From contig NC_133163.1 of the NCBI RefSeq assembly GCF_040802235.1, positions 69,305,501 to 69,369,500 on the forward strand: a DNA stretch of 64,000 nt, read 5' to 3'. The notes under the pieces are model-generated. The model saw nothing but the letters and a program-made list of their open reading frames with translations, ran no database searches and was not told where the DNA came from. Below are positions 37,562 through 48,720 of the stretch, piece by piece. How positions within the stretch are numbered: position 1 is the stretch's first letter; each line of letters begins with the position of its first letter. The translations under genes were made by a program, and so were the position numbers. Origin of the DNA: Manis javanica (lineage: Eukaryota > Chordata > Mammalia > Pholidota > Manidae).

Positions 37562-40500
37562 TTTTTAAAAGCTTTATTGAGATATAATTCTACTATACAC
37601 TAACTCCTTTGAAGTGTCTAATTCAGTATTTTTAGTGTATTCACAGGGTTGTACCATCATGAGTACAGTCTAATATTTGAACCTTTTAGTTCTTCCTGAA
37701 AGAAACCCCATACCAATAGCTGTCACCTCCATTCCCTGACTCCTAAGCAAGTCATTTGCTATAATAGATTCACCAATTCTGGACATTTCACATAAGTGGA
37801 ATCATACAATAAGTGGTATTTTTTGGCTCACTTCTTTCACTTAGTATCATGTTTTCAAACTTCTTTCATGTTGTTGCATGTATAAGCACTTCATTTCTGT
37901 TTATTGACAAATAGTATTCAATTGTATAGATACACTACATGCTAGTCTTAGACATTCAGTTGTTTCAACCTTTCAACTGTTATGAATAATGCAGTGAGGA
38001 GCATTTGTGTATATACCCTGTGTATGTATGTTTTCATTTCTCTTGGCTATAAATGGAATGGCTGGATAAATAAGGTTTAACCCATGTTTAATTATTTGAG
38101 TGTTTGCCAAACTGTTTTCCATCAGCAATGTATAAGGGTCTCAGTTTCTCCATATCATTGTCAACATTTATTATATGTCTTTTCGATTGTTGTCATCCTA
38201 GTGGATGTGTAGGAGGATCTCTTTATAGTTTTGATTTTTATTTCTCTAATAACTATTTTTAGCATCTTCTTGTACATTCATTGGACATTTGTGTATCTTC
38301 ACCTTGGAGAAATGTCTATTCAAATATTTTGCTCATTAATAATTGGGTTATTTTTCTTTGAGTTATAGGTTTTTGTGTGTATTCTGGATGCAAATCCCTT
38401 ATCAGATTTGAAAAATCAATTTCTGGGTAAAAGGAAAAAGCCAGCTGGGGTTTTGACAGGAATTGCATTGAATCTATAGGCTTTTGCCATCCAAACAGTA
38501 TTGTCTTCCATTCCCTAAACATGAGGTATCTTATGACTTGTTTATACCATTAATTTCTGGTAATGTTGTTTTATAATTTTCAATGTACACATTTTACACT
38601 TTTCAAATTTTATTTTTAAGTATTTTCTTTTTGATATTATTTTACATAGAGTTGTTTTAAGCTTATTTTCAGAATATTTACTGCTATTTTACAGAAATAC
38701 AATCTATATTAATACAGTCTTGCTAAACTTATTAGTTCTAATTGTGTGTGCATTTGTGCATGTGTATATATTTCTTAGGATATTCTATATACAAGACCAT
38801 GTCATCTGCAACAAAGATAATTTTATTTCTTTCACAATCTATATACCTTTTATAAAAAATCTTGTCTAATTACCATAGCTAGAATGTTTAGTTCAATGTC
38901 AAAAAGAAGTAATAAGAGCAGACTTCCTGTCTTGTTCTTGATCTTTCAAGTAAAGTATTCAGCCTTCCATCATTAAGTATAATGTTAGCTATGGACATTT
39001 TGTACATGGCCTGTTTTTGCCGATTGGTAAGGAAGGTCTCTTCTCTTCCTAGTTTGTTGAACAGTTTTATCATGAAACTGTATTGAATTTTTTCAAACAT
39101 TTTCTGTATATAGATGATAATATGGGTTTTATCCTTTATTAATATTCTGTATTATGCTAATTTTCAGATAGTAAACAAACCCTGCATTACTGAGACAAAC
39201 CCCATTCAGTCATGGTGTATAACTTTTCATACTGATAGTATGCTCAGTTCAGTTTGATAGTATTTGGTTGAGGAGTTTCGAGTGTTATCTTAATATTCGT
39301 AGGGGATATTAGCCTGTAGTTTTCTTGTATTTTTTTTTTGGTATATTGGTAAAAAAAATGGTATTATATCATGAGTTAGGAGACATTCTCTCTCTTTTAT
39401 ATTTTGGAGGAGTATGTGAAGGATTGGTGTTAATTCTTCTTTCAATTTTTGGTAAAATTCGCCAGTGAGGTTATCTGGGTATGGATTTTTCTTTTGAGAA
39501 GTTTTTAAATTACTATTGTGATATCTTTACTTGTTTCATATTTTTAATCAAGAATGGAAAATAAATATGCAATTTTTTACCTATATAGTTAAAATTACCT
39601 ATATAGTTACCTTTTAAATAAGAAAATTATACTTTACCACGTGGATTCAAATTACTGCCTATCATCTCTTGCTTTCAGCCTAGTAAGCATACAATTGCAT
39701 AAGGCATATCTTCTAGCAAAAAGTTCTGTTTTTTTCTTTTTCTTGGAATGTCCTTATTTCACATTTTTGAGAGACAGTTTCTTTGATATAAGATTTTTGG
39801 TTGACGGACTTTTACCTTCAGCACCTTTTGTCATCTCACTGCTTTCTGACCTCCATTGCTTTAATGAGAAGTTAGCTGTTAATCTTGTGATTTTTCTTGT
39901 ACATGATGAGTTGTTTTTCTCTTGCAGCTGTCAAGATACTGTCATCTTTCAACATTTTGACTATAATATGTCTGGATGTAATTTTTTTACATTGGTTCTA
40001 CTTGAAATTTTTTAGCTTGTTGGATATGTAGATTATCATTTTTGTTACATTTAGGAAGTTTTCGGCTATTATTTATTTGAATGTTTTTTCTGCTCCTTTC
40101 TCTCTTCCGGCATTCCACACATATGTTGATGCATTTAATGGTGCTCAAAACTCTAAATCTGTTAGTAATTTTCAATCTTTCTTTTCTGTTATTCACATCA
40201 CATAATCTCTAATAACGTATCTCCAAATTTACTAATTCTTTCTTATACTAGCTCAGATTTACTCTTCAGCCCATCTAGTGATTTTTTTTCATCACTGTTT
40301 TTGTGCTTTCCAACTCAAAATTTCCATTTGGTTCATTTAAATGATTTCTGCCTCTTTATTGATATTCTCTAGTTGATGATATATTGTCATCACACTTCTT
40401 TTTATTTATTTGACCATGGTTTCCTTTTGTTCTGTAAGCATGTTTATATTAGCTGCTTTGAAATCTTTGTCTGCTAAATTTACCATCCTGACCCCTTCAG

Positions 40501-41130
40501 ATGCAGTATCTGTTGTCTGATAAGTAGATGGGTCACACTTTTCTGTTTCTTTGCATGTTCCACAATTTTTTTGTTGATAACTGGACATTTTAGATAACAT
40601 ACTGTAGCAATTCTGGATGCTGATTTCTTCCTCCCAGGATGTTGTTTTTGTTAGTTTGGTGATTTGTTTGCTTGTTAAATACTTGTCTGAACCAATTCTG
40701 CAGTTTATTTCCCTCATAGTGTGCACTTCTGTGTGTCTATTCAAAATTTTTTCACTGGCTACCTAGTGGTCATCTATGGGTATGCATAAGCCACTCATTG
40801 GTCCCTGCTTGTGCTTAAGCCATCATAGCCAGTTATGTTTTTATTATTTACCTTTGAAAATGTGTGTCACTTGGACATTGCTATCACCATATAGATACCC
40901 TATGTTGATGGATCTGTTTGCAGCTTGGAAAATGCTTTCAAATCTGCCCCAAATTCTTCTCTTATTTCTCCTGAGAAGGCACAGTCTACCAAATGCACCC
41001 AACTTTCTCAAACCCCAGAGTTGATTGGGATCCCAGTTGAACTCCAGACTGTCTCTGTTGTTACTTCTCCCTATTATCACACACAGTACTGGGAGATAGG
41101 AATCTAGGTTCCTTGAATCTTAACTTGTAT
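37562..41130 (-). mobile_element. L1M / HAL1-like composite (antisense) with internal deletions
   Basis: Left end: antisense L1M 3'UTR ('gctttattgagatataattc', 'cataagtggaatcatacaat'), then ORF2 C-terminal and RT-equivalent blocks to about 39545 ('gttatctgggtatggatttt'). From about 39610 to 41130 the blocks match HAL1/L1M ORF1 and 5'UTR ('gttgataactggacatttta', 'tttctttgcatgttccacaa', 'tagctgctttgaaatctttg'). The endonuclease part of ORF2 is absent and another jump lies near 38410. All reading frames are broken. Either one L1M with deletions or two adjoining relics. Confidence 0.65.
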
Positions 41131-41264
41131 GTTTATAACATTAAAATATCTCCAAAATTATTCCTCCTCTAGTGTTCTCCAATGGTGTGATTTCCCTGGT
41201 TTTAAAAATTCTTAGTTGCTGTTCATTTCCCTCATGATACATTTTAAATTCTTTAAAAAATGCT

Positions 41265-41811
41265 TACTACTTCAGCTTCTGGTTATATATCCAAAAGTAT
41301 TGAAAGCAAGATCTTAAAAAGATATCAGTACACCCATGTTCATAGCAGCATTTGCACATTAGCCAAGAGTGGAAGCAACTCAAGTAACCATCATATGGAT
41401 AGACAAACTGTGGTATATTCATACTGTGAAATATTATGAAGCTTTAAAATGGAAGAGAACTCTGAGACATCCTGTAACACGAATAAGCCTTGAGGACATT
41501 ATGCTAGGTAAGTAAGCCAGCCACAAAAAAGACATATACTACATAATTCAACTTATATGAGGTACCTAGATCAATCAAATGCATAGAAACAAACTAAAAT
41601 GGTGATTGTCAGGAGCTAGAGATGAGTAGAAAAGGGGAGTTGTTTAATGAGTACATGGTATCAGTTTTGTGAGATGAAAAGTTCTAGAAATTGGTTACAC
41701 AATGTGAATATGTTTAACACTACTGAACTATATATCTAAAAATATTTAAGGTGATGTTTTTGTTATATATATTTTACCACAATTAAAAAGAAAAAAATTT
41801 TTTGAAGGTTT
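41265..41811 (+). mobile_element. L1M 3' end (plus strand)
   Basis: 'acacccatgttcatagcagc', 'ggtatattcatactgtgaaa', 'tggtgattgtcaggagctag' and the terminus 'atatattttaccacaattaa' mark an L1M C-terminal ORF2/3'UTR relic. Confidence 0.8.
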
Positions 41812-41994
41812 CCAACATCCATTTCCTTACTCAGTTTATCTCTCCATCTTCATTTCTGACCACCCCTGGGAGCTTTCCCTGAACCTATTATGCCAGCCAT
41901 TGTCAGCTACTTGCTTTTTAGTGAATCCTCCATGCTCTCTGTCATATCTCCCTCTAGATAAAATGCTCTCACCAATTTGATTTGGCAAGCCTAC
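41812..41994 (+). mobile_element. L2-like fragment, left part
   Basis: 'catctccctctagat'-type text and 'ttggcaagcctactt' resemble sense L2. The continuation 'ctcaaatagcattccttgac' is found at about 42423 after an L1 interruption. Confidence 0.4.
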
Positions 41995-42300
41995 TTATTT
42001 TTTTTGAAAAACAACTTTTTTCAGATGTATTTCACATGCCCATCTAAACTGTAAAATTCAGTGGGTTTTAGTGTATTCAGAGTAAGTGCACCCATCACCA
42101 CACTCACTTTTACACTTTCATTACCACAAAGTGAAACCCTGTACCCTTTAGTTATCACTTTCCAATCTCCTTATAATTCCCTTACCTGAGTCCTAGGCAA
42201 CCACTAATCTATTTTCTGTCTCTATAGAATGCCTATACTGGATACTCCTTATAAGTCTAATGATATAATATATACTCTTTGGTTACTGGCTTCTTGTGGT
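41995..42300 (-). mobile_element. L1M 3'UTR fragment (antisense)
   Basis: 'gtaaaattcagtgggtttta', 'gtgcacccatcaccacact' and 'ggcaaccactaatctatttt' are antisense L1M 3'UTR landmarks. Confidence 0.7.
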
Positions 42301-42385
42301 ATATCTATGCCATGGAATATTATTTGGTCATAAAAAGTTAAAAAGTACTGACACATACTACAACAAAGATGAAGCCTGAAAGTCT
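42301..42385 (+). mobile_element. L1 C-terminal ORF2 scrap (plus strand)
   Basis: 'gccatggaatattatttggt' and 'actgacacatactacaacaa' match the sense L1 3' region and directly abut the antisense fragment, giving a small head-to-head arrangement. Confidence 0.6.
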
Positions 42386-42574
42386 ACTTGTGTTTCATTA
42401 CATACATATGAACTCTCTTTCCTCAAATAGCATTCCTTGACACTCCAAAAATTTGCTTAAATGATTGGAGAATCTTATTTACCTCTACCTTAATCCTCAG
42501 TCAGTATGCTCCCACCAGATATTAAAGTCTTTGGCAATCATAAAAAGTTACACAAGTGTATATGAAATTACCAA
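42386..42574 (+). mobile_element. L2-like fragment, right part
   Basis: 'ctcaaatagcattccttgac' followed by 'actccaaaaatttgc' fits the L2 'cctcagagaagccttccctga' block. It ends at the poly-T of L1 copy B. Confidence 0.4.
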
Positions 42575-42916
42575 TTTTTTTATTTTGGTATCATTAATCT
42601 ACAATTACAGAAAGAACATTATGTTTACTAGGTTCCCCCCTTCACCAAGTCCCCCCCACATACCTCTTCACAGTTACAGTCCATCAACATAGTAAGTGCT
42701 GTAAAATCACTACTTGTCTTCTCTGTGTTGCACAGCCCTCTCCGTGCCCCCCCCCATGCACTATACATACTAATGGTATTGCCCTGTTTCATTTTCCCCA
42801 CCCTTATCCTTCACTTTCCACCCATCCTCCCCAGTCCCTTTCCCTTTGGTACTGTTAGTCCATTCTTGGGTTCTGTGATTCTGCTGCTGCTTTGTTCCTT
42901 CAGTTTTCCTTTGTTC
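42575..42916 (-). other. L1 copy B 3'UTR and tail
   Basis: The reverse complement of copy A 3'UTR, with a C9 run (42747-42755) where copy A has G8, and a more canonical tail ('gataccaaaataaaaaaa' on the minus strand). Confidence 0.85.
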
Positions 42917-45900
42917 TTATACTCCACAGATGAGTGAAATCATTGGGTACTTGTCCTTCTCCACCTGGCTTATTTCACTGAGCATAATACCCTTTAGCTC
43001 CATCCATGTTGTTGTGAATGGTAGAATCTGTTTTCCTCTTATGGCTGTGTAATATTCCATTGTGCATATGTACCACATCTTCTTTATCGATTCATCTACT
43101 GATGGACATTTAGGTTGCTTCCATATCTTGGCTATTGTAAACAGCGCAGCGATAAACATAGGGGTGTATCTGTCTTTTTCAAACTGGAGTGCTGCATTCT
43201 TAGGGTAAATTCCTAGAAGTGGAATTCCTGGGTCAAATGGTATTTCTATTTTGAGCATTCTGAGGAACCTCCATTCTGCTTTCCCCAATGGTTGAACTAG
43301 TTTACATTCCCACCAGCAGTGTAGGAGGGTTCCCCTTTCTCCACAACCTCACCAACATTTGTTGTTTTTTGTCTATTTGATGATGGCGATCCTTACTGGT
43401 GTGAGGTGATACCTCATTGGGGTTTTAATTTGCATTTCTCTGATGATTAGCGATGTGGAGCATCTTTTCATGTGCCTGTTGGCCATATGGATTTCTTCTT
43501 TAGAGAACTGTCTATTCAGCTCCTCTGCCCATTTTTTAATTGGATTATTTGCTTTTTGTTTGTTGAGGTGTGTGAGCTCTTTATATATTTTGGATGTCAA
43601 TCCTTTATCGGATCTGTCATTTATGAATATGTTCTCCCATACTGTAGGACACCTTTTTGTTCTATTGATGGTGTTCTTTGCTGTACAGAAGCTTTTTAGC
43701 TTGATATAGTCCCACTTGTTCATTTTTGACTTTGTTTCCCTTGCCAGGGGAGATATGTTCATGAACAAGTCACTCATGTTTATGTCCAAGAGATTTTTGC
43801 CTATGTTTTTATCTAAGAGTTTTATGGTTTCATGACTTACATTCAGGTCTTTGATCTATTTCAAATTTACTTTTGTGTATGGGGTTAGACAGTGATCCAG
43901 TTTCATTTTCTTACATGTAGCTGTCCAGTTTTGCCAGCACCATCTGTTGAAGAGACTGTCATTTCCCCATTGTATGTCCATGGCTCCTTTATCACATATT
44001 AATTGACCACATATGTTTGGGTAAATGTCTGGAGTCTCTATTTTGTTCCACTGGTCTGTGGCTCTGTTCTTGTGCCAGTACCAAACTGTCTTGATTACTG
44101 TGGCTTTGTAGTAGAGTTGGAAGTTGGGGAGCGAGGTCCCCCCACTTTATTCTTCCTTCTCAGGATTGCTTTGTCTATTCGCGGTCTTTGGTGTTTCCGT
44201 ATGAATTTTTGAACTATTTGTTCCAGTTCATTGAAGAATGTTGTTGGTAATTTGGTAGTGATTGCATCAAATCTGTATATTGCTTTGGGCAGGATGGCCA
44301 TTTTGACGATACTAATTCTTCCTAGCCAAGAGCATGGGATGAGTTTCCATTTGTTAGTGACCTCTTTAATTTCTCTAAAGAGTGTCTTGTAGTTTTCAGG
44401 GTATCGGTCTTTCACTTCCTTGGTTAGGTTTTTTCCTAGGTATTTTATTCTTTTTGATGCTATTATGAATGGAATTGTTTTCCTGATTTCTCTTTCTCTT
44501 AGTTCATTGTTAGTGTATAGGAAAGCCACAGATTTCTGTGTGTTAATTTTGTATCCTGCCACTTTGCTGAATTCTGATATCAGAGGAAAAGCTTTCAACC
44601 TCTCACTGTTCAGTATGATGTTAGCTGTGGGTTTATCATATACGGCCTTTATTATGTTGAGGTACTTGCCCTCCATGCCCATTTTGTTGAGAATTTTTAT
44701 CATGAATGGATGTTGAATATTGTCGAATGCTTTTTCAGCATCTATGGAGATGATCATGTGGTTTTTGTCCTTCTTTTTGTTGATGTGGTGAATGATGTTG
44801 ATGGGTTTCTGAATGTTGTACCATCCTTGCATCCCTGGGATGAATCCCACTTGATCATGGTGTATGATCCTCTTGATGTGTTTTTGAATTCGGTTTGCTA
44901 ACATTTTGTTGAGTATTTTTGCATCTACGTTCATCAGGGATATTGGTCTGTAATTTTCTTTTTTCGTGGGGTCTTTGCCTGGTATTTGGGTGATGTTGGC
45001 TTCATAGAATGAGTTTGGGTGTATTCCTCCTCTTCTATTTTTTGGAAAACTTTTAGGAGAATGGGTATTATGTCTTCTCTGTATGTCTGATAAAATTCTG
45101 AGGTAAATCCATCTGGCCCAGGAGTTTTGGTCTTGGGTAGTTTTTTGGTTACTGATTCAATTTCGTTGCTGGTAATTCGTCTGTTTAGATTTTCTATTTC
45201 CTTCTGGGTCAGTCTTGGAAGGTTGTATTTTTCTAGGAAGTTGTCCATTTCTCCTAGGTTTTCCACCTTGTTAGCATATAGGTTTTCATAGTATTCTCTA
45301 ATAATTCTTTGTATTTCTGTGGGGTCCGTCGTGATTTTTCCTTTCTCGTTTCTGATTCTGTTGATGTGTGTTGACTCTCTTTTTCTCTTAATAAGTCTGG
45401 CTAGAGGCTTATCTATTTTGTTTATTTTCTCAGAGAAGCAGCTCTTGGTTTCATTGATTTTTTTTTCTATTGTTTTATTCCTCTCAATTTTACTTATTTC
45501 TTCTCTGATCTTTATTATGTCCCTCCTTCTGCTGACTTTAGGCCTCATTTGTTCTTCTTTTTCCAGTTTCGATAATTGTGATGTTAGACTATTCATTTGG
45601 GATTGTTCTTCCTTCTTCAAGTGTGTTTGGATCACTATGTACTTTCCTCTTAAGACTACTTTCGCTGTGTCCCACAGATGTTGGGGCTTCGTGTTGTTGT
45701 CATTTGTTTCCATATATTCCTTGATCTCTATTTTAATTTGTTCATTGATCCATTGATTATTTAGTTGTGTGTTGTTAAGCCTCCATTTCTTTGTGAGCCT
45801 TTTTGCTTTCTTTGTAGAATTTATTTCTAGTTTTATACCTTTATTGTCTGAAAAGTTGGTTGGCAGGATTTCAGTCTCTTGGAATGTACTGAGGCTCTTT

Positions 45901-46529
45901 TTGTGGCCTAGTATGTGGTCTATTCTGGAGAATGTTCCATGTGCACTTGAGAAGAATGTTTATCCTTTTGTATTTGGATGTAGAGTTCTGTAGATATCTT
46001 TTAGGTCCATCTGTTCTAGTGTGTTGTTCAGTGCCTCTGCGTCCTTACTTATTTTCTGTCTGGTGGATCTGTCCTTTGGAGTGAGTGGTGCGTTAAAGTC
46101 TCCCAAAATGCATGCATTGCATTCTATTTCCTCCTTTAATTCTGTTAGTATTTGTTTCACATGTATTGGTGCTCCTGTATTGGGAGCATAAATGTTTATA
46201 TTGGTTATATACTCTTCAATGACTGAGCCCTTTATCACTATGTAATGTCCTTCTTTATCTCTTGCTACTTTCTTTATTTTGAAGTCTATTTTGTCTGATA
46301 CTAGTATTGCAACGCCTGCTTTTTTCTCTCTGTTGTTTGCATGAAATATCTTTCTCCAACCCTTGACTTTTAATCTGCGCATGTTTTTGGGTTTGAGGTG
46401 AGTCTCTTGTAAGCAGCATATAGATGGGTCTTGCTTTTTTATCCATTCTATTACTCTGTGTCTTTTGATTGGTGCATTTAGTCCATTTACATTTAGGGTG
46501 GTTACTGAAAGATATGTACTTATTGCCAT
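42917..46529 (-). pseudogene. L1 ORF2 pseudogene (copy B): endonuclease-reverse transcriptase
   Basis: The same reading segments as copy A ORF2: 198-codon endonuclease part (start at 46529), then a TAA, a 259-codon segment (44934-45713) and a 279-codon segment (44095-44934), then C-terminal pieces 43373-43789 and 42917-43288. The A-run frameshift of copy A is absent, so the 259-codon segment stays open. The nonsense codon, the frameshift around 44935-45020 and the loss of the RT catalytic stretch (near 44560-44590) are shared with copy A. Not functional. Confidence 0.9.
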
Positions 46530-46720
46530 TGCAGGCTTTAGATTTGTGTTTACCAAAAGTTCAAGGTTAGCTTGTTTACTGCTTTACTGTCTGACCTCAC
46601 TCGCTTATTGAGCTGTTATAAACACAGTCTGATGATTATTTCTCTCCCTTCTTTTTCCTCCTCCTCAATTCTTCATATGTTGGGTGTTTTGTTCTGTGCT
46701 CTTTTTAGGAGTGCTCCCAT

Positions 46721-47608
46721 TTAGAGCAGTCCCTCTAAGGCACCCTGTAGAGGTGGTTTGTGGGAGGCAAATTCCCTCCACTTTTGCTTGTCTGGGAATT
46801 GTTTAATCCCTCCTTCATATTTAAATGATAATTGTGCTGGATACAGGATCCTTGGTTCAAGGCCCTTCTGTTTCATTGCATTAAATATATCATGCCATTC
46901 TCTTCTGGCCTGTAAGGTTTCTGTTGAGAAGTCTGATGATAGCCTGATGGGTTTTCCTCTGTGGGTGTCCTTTTTTCTCTCTCTGGCTGCCTTTAATACT
47001 CTGTCCCTGTCCTTGATCTTTGTCATTTTTATTATGATGTGTCTTGGTGTTGACCTCTTTGGATCCTGTCTCTCATGAGTTCTGTGTGCCTCCGTAGTCT
47101 GAGCAACTATTTCCTCCCCCAGTTTGTGGAAGTTCTCAGCAATTATTTCTTCAAAGACACTTTCTATCCCTTTTTCTCTCTCTTCTTCCTCTGGTACCCC
47201 TATAATGCAGATATTGTTCCTTTTGGATTGGTCACACAGTTCTCTTAATATTGTTTCATTCCTGGAGATCCTTTTATCTCTCTCTGCATCAGCTTCTATG
47301 TGTTCCTGTTCTCTGGTTTCTATTCCATCAGTGGCCTCTTGCATCTTATCCATTCTGCTTATAAATCCTTCCAGAGTTTGTTTCACTTCTGTAATCTCCC
47401 TGTGGACATCTGTGATCTCCCTCTGGACGTGTGTAATCTCCCTCCGGACTTCATCCCTTAGCTCTTGCATATTTCTCTGCAGCTCTATCAGCATGTTTAT
47501 GATTTTTATTTTGAATTCTTTTTCAGGGAGACTCGTTAGGTTTTCCTCTGCAGATCCTTTCTGAGGTGTAACTATCTTGGTCTGGACCATATTTTTTTGC
47601 CTTTTCAT
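46721..47608 (-). CDS. L1 ORF1: L1 ORF1 protein, intact 295 residues (copy B)
   Basis: The only full-length transposon reading frame in the window. Role in the family: an RNA-binding trimeric nucleic-acid chaperone that coats L1 RNA in cytoplasmic RNPs. Visible layout: a basic N-terminus (MKRQKNMVQTKI), a coiled coil at about residues 35-105 with three tandem 'REIT' heptads, an RRM-like block at about 130-205 ('NNICIIGVPEEEEREKGIE', 'TPRHIIIKM'), and a C-terminal domain at about 215-290 ('KPIRLSSDFSTETL', 'REWHDIFNAMKQKGLEPRI'). The length is near the mammalian norm of about 300-340. The start is the first ATG after the 5'UTR; copy A retains the same ATG. No disabling change seen, although the ORF2 next to it is dead. 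Translation is not shown. Confidence 0.8.
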   Translation of the reverse strand: MKRQKNMVQTKIVTPQKGSAEENLTSLPEKEFKIKIINMLIELQRNMQELRDEVRREITHVQREITDVHREITEVKQTLEGFISRMDKMQEATDGIETREQEHIEADAERDKRISRNETILRELCDQSKRNNICIIGVPEEEEREKGIESVFEEIIAENFHKLGEEIVAQTTEAHRTHERQDPKRSTPRHIIIKMTKIKDRDRVLKAARERKKDTHRGKPIRLSSDFSTETLQARREWHDIFNAMKQKGLEPRILYPAQLSFKYEGGIKQFPDKQKWREFASHKPPLQGALEGLL

Positions 47609-48720
47609 GGTGATTTCAGTGGGTGTATGCAGGTTTCTGGAGTGTCATCTGAGAGAAGAAAGTCCTTTCCTGCTTGCTGGATGCCTTGCCCTTCTCTGTT
47701 GCCTGTGACGGCTACCTGCACTCCTGGAGCAGCCACCGGGTTAATCTCCTAAGCTGCTGTGGGCAGAGTGTCTGTCAGAGCAGCACAGAGCCCTGCAGGG
47801 AGTGGCAGGCATGCCAGGGGCGCTCCTCCATGCTACTGTTGACCCTGCCAGGCAGCTGTGTGGCAGCAGTAGTCTTTGGGTCTGGCCTGTGTGGCTGTGC
47901 GTTGGGCTGGGATTCCGGTCGGCTCCTGGGAGCATGCCTGCTCCCTCTGGCCCCGCTGCTGGTGTATGCGGGGCTTTTCCTCACAGGCTTCTACTGGACT
48001 CTGGCTTCACTGCTGCTGGTGCGCACGAGCCGCGCCTGGGCTGTTTGGTCGCGCTGCTGTAGGCTAGCTCTGTGGCACCCGGATCTGCTCTCGGTTCCTT
48101 CTAGTGCTTCTGCCCCCACTCTCCTGCTACTGGACCTGTGTGTCAGGGTCCGCATCAGTTAGAGGAACGACTGGCAGGCTGCCTAGTCCTGTGAGGGGCT
48201 TCAGAGCTGCACTGCCTCCGTTTACATTGCCTAAGTCTCCCTGGTATTTCCAGCTGCCGGGACAACTTCGTCCAGCTATGGGGTCCCTAACTCTTTAAGA
48301 CTTGCAGAAAGCACTTGCTTTTCTTTTGTTTCAGGGGCGCTGGTTGCAGGGACCTGCCCACAAGTTTTGCTTTTCCGTTTCTCTGATATCCAGCACCCCG
48401 TGCACCTTGTGTCTGCGTTCTGGGTGCAGATTTCTGGAGCTGGTTGTTTAGCAGTCCTGGGCTTTCACCCAGTTCTGACTCCTTTCTTTCAGCTGGATTT
48501 TGGGGTTGGGGATCGTTCAGGTCCCACCTGGCCATGGCTTGTATCTTACCCCCTTCATGTGATGCTGAGTTCTCCCAGATGTAGATGTATCCTGGCTGTT
48601 GTACTGCATTCACTGGTGTCTCTTTTAGTAATAGTTGTATTTATTGTATTTTCATAAATATATATGTTTTGGGGAGGGGATTTCCTCTGAACTACTCACG
48701 CTGCCATCTTCCCGTGATCT
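47609..48720 (-). promoter_or_regulatory. L1 copy B 5'UTR / internal promoter
   Basis: About 1.1 kb, GC-rich, starting on the minus strand with a YY1-like 'aagatggcagc' (48702-48712), where the CpG seen in copy A ('ggcgg') has changed to 'ggcag'. Long frames in the opposite sense (162 codons at 47674-48162) are probably compositional. Confidence 0.75.

Larger units (their letters stand above)
42575..48720 (-). mobile_element. L1 copy B, near full-length, minus strand
   Basis: Inverted partner of copy A: tail at 42575-42586 (poly-T on the plus strand), 3'UTR, ORF2 remnant, intact ORF1, and a 5'UTR with its start at 'gatcacgggaagatggcagc' (read on the minus strand, 48700-48720). Left flank is L2-like and right flank is the middle of a different L1; no target-site duplication joins them. 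The 5' 1.8 kb differs from copy A, while the remaining 4.3 kb is nearly identical. Confidence 0.95.

Noticed and set aside
24277..48720. Simple segmental inverted duplication of a whole L1 as the source of copies A and B
   Set aside because: Flanks do not match and the 5' 1.8 kb is clearly diverged while the remaining 4.3 kb is not, so a single duplication event does not fit.
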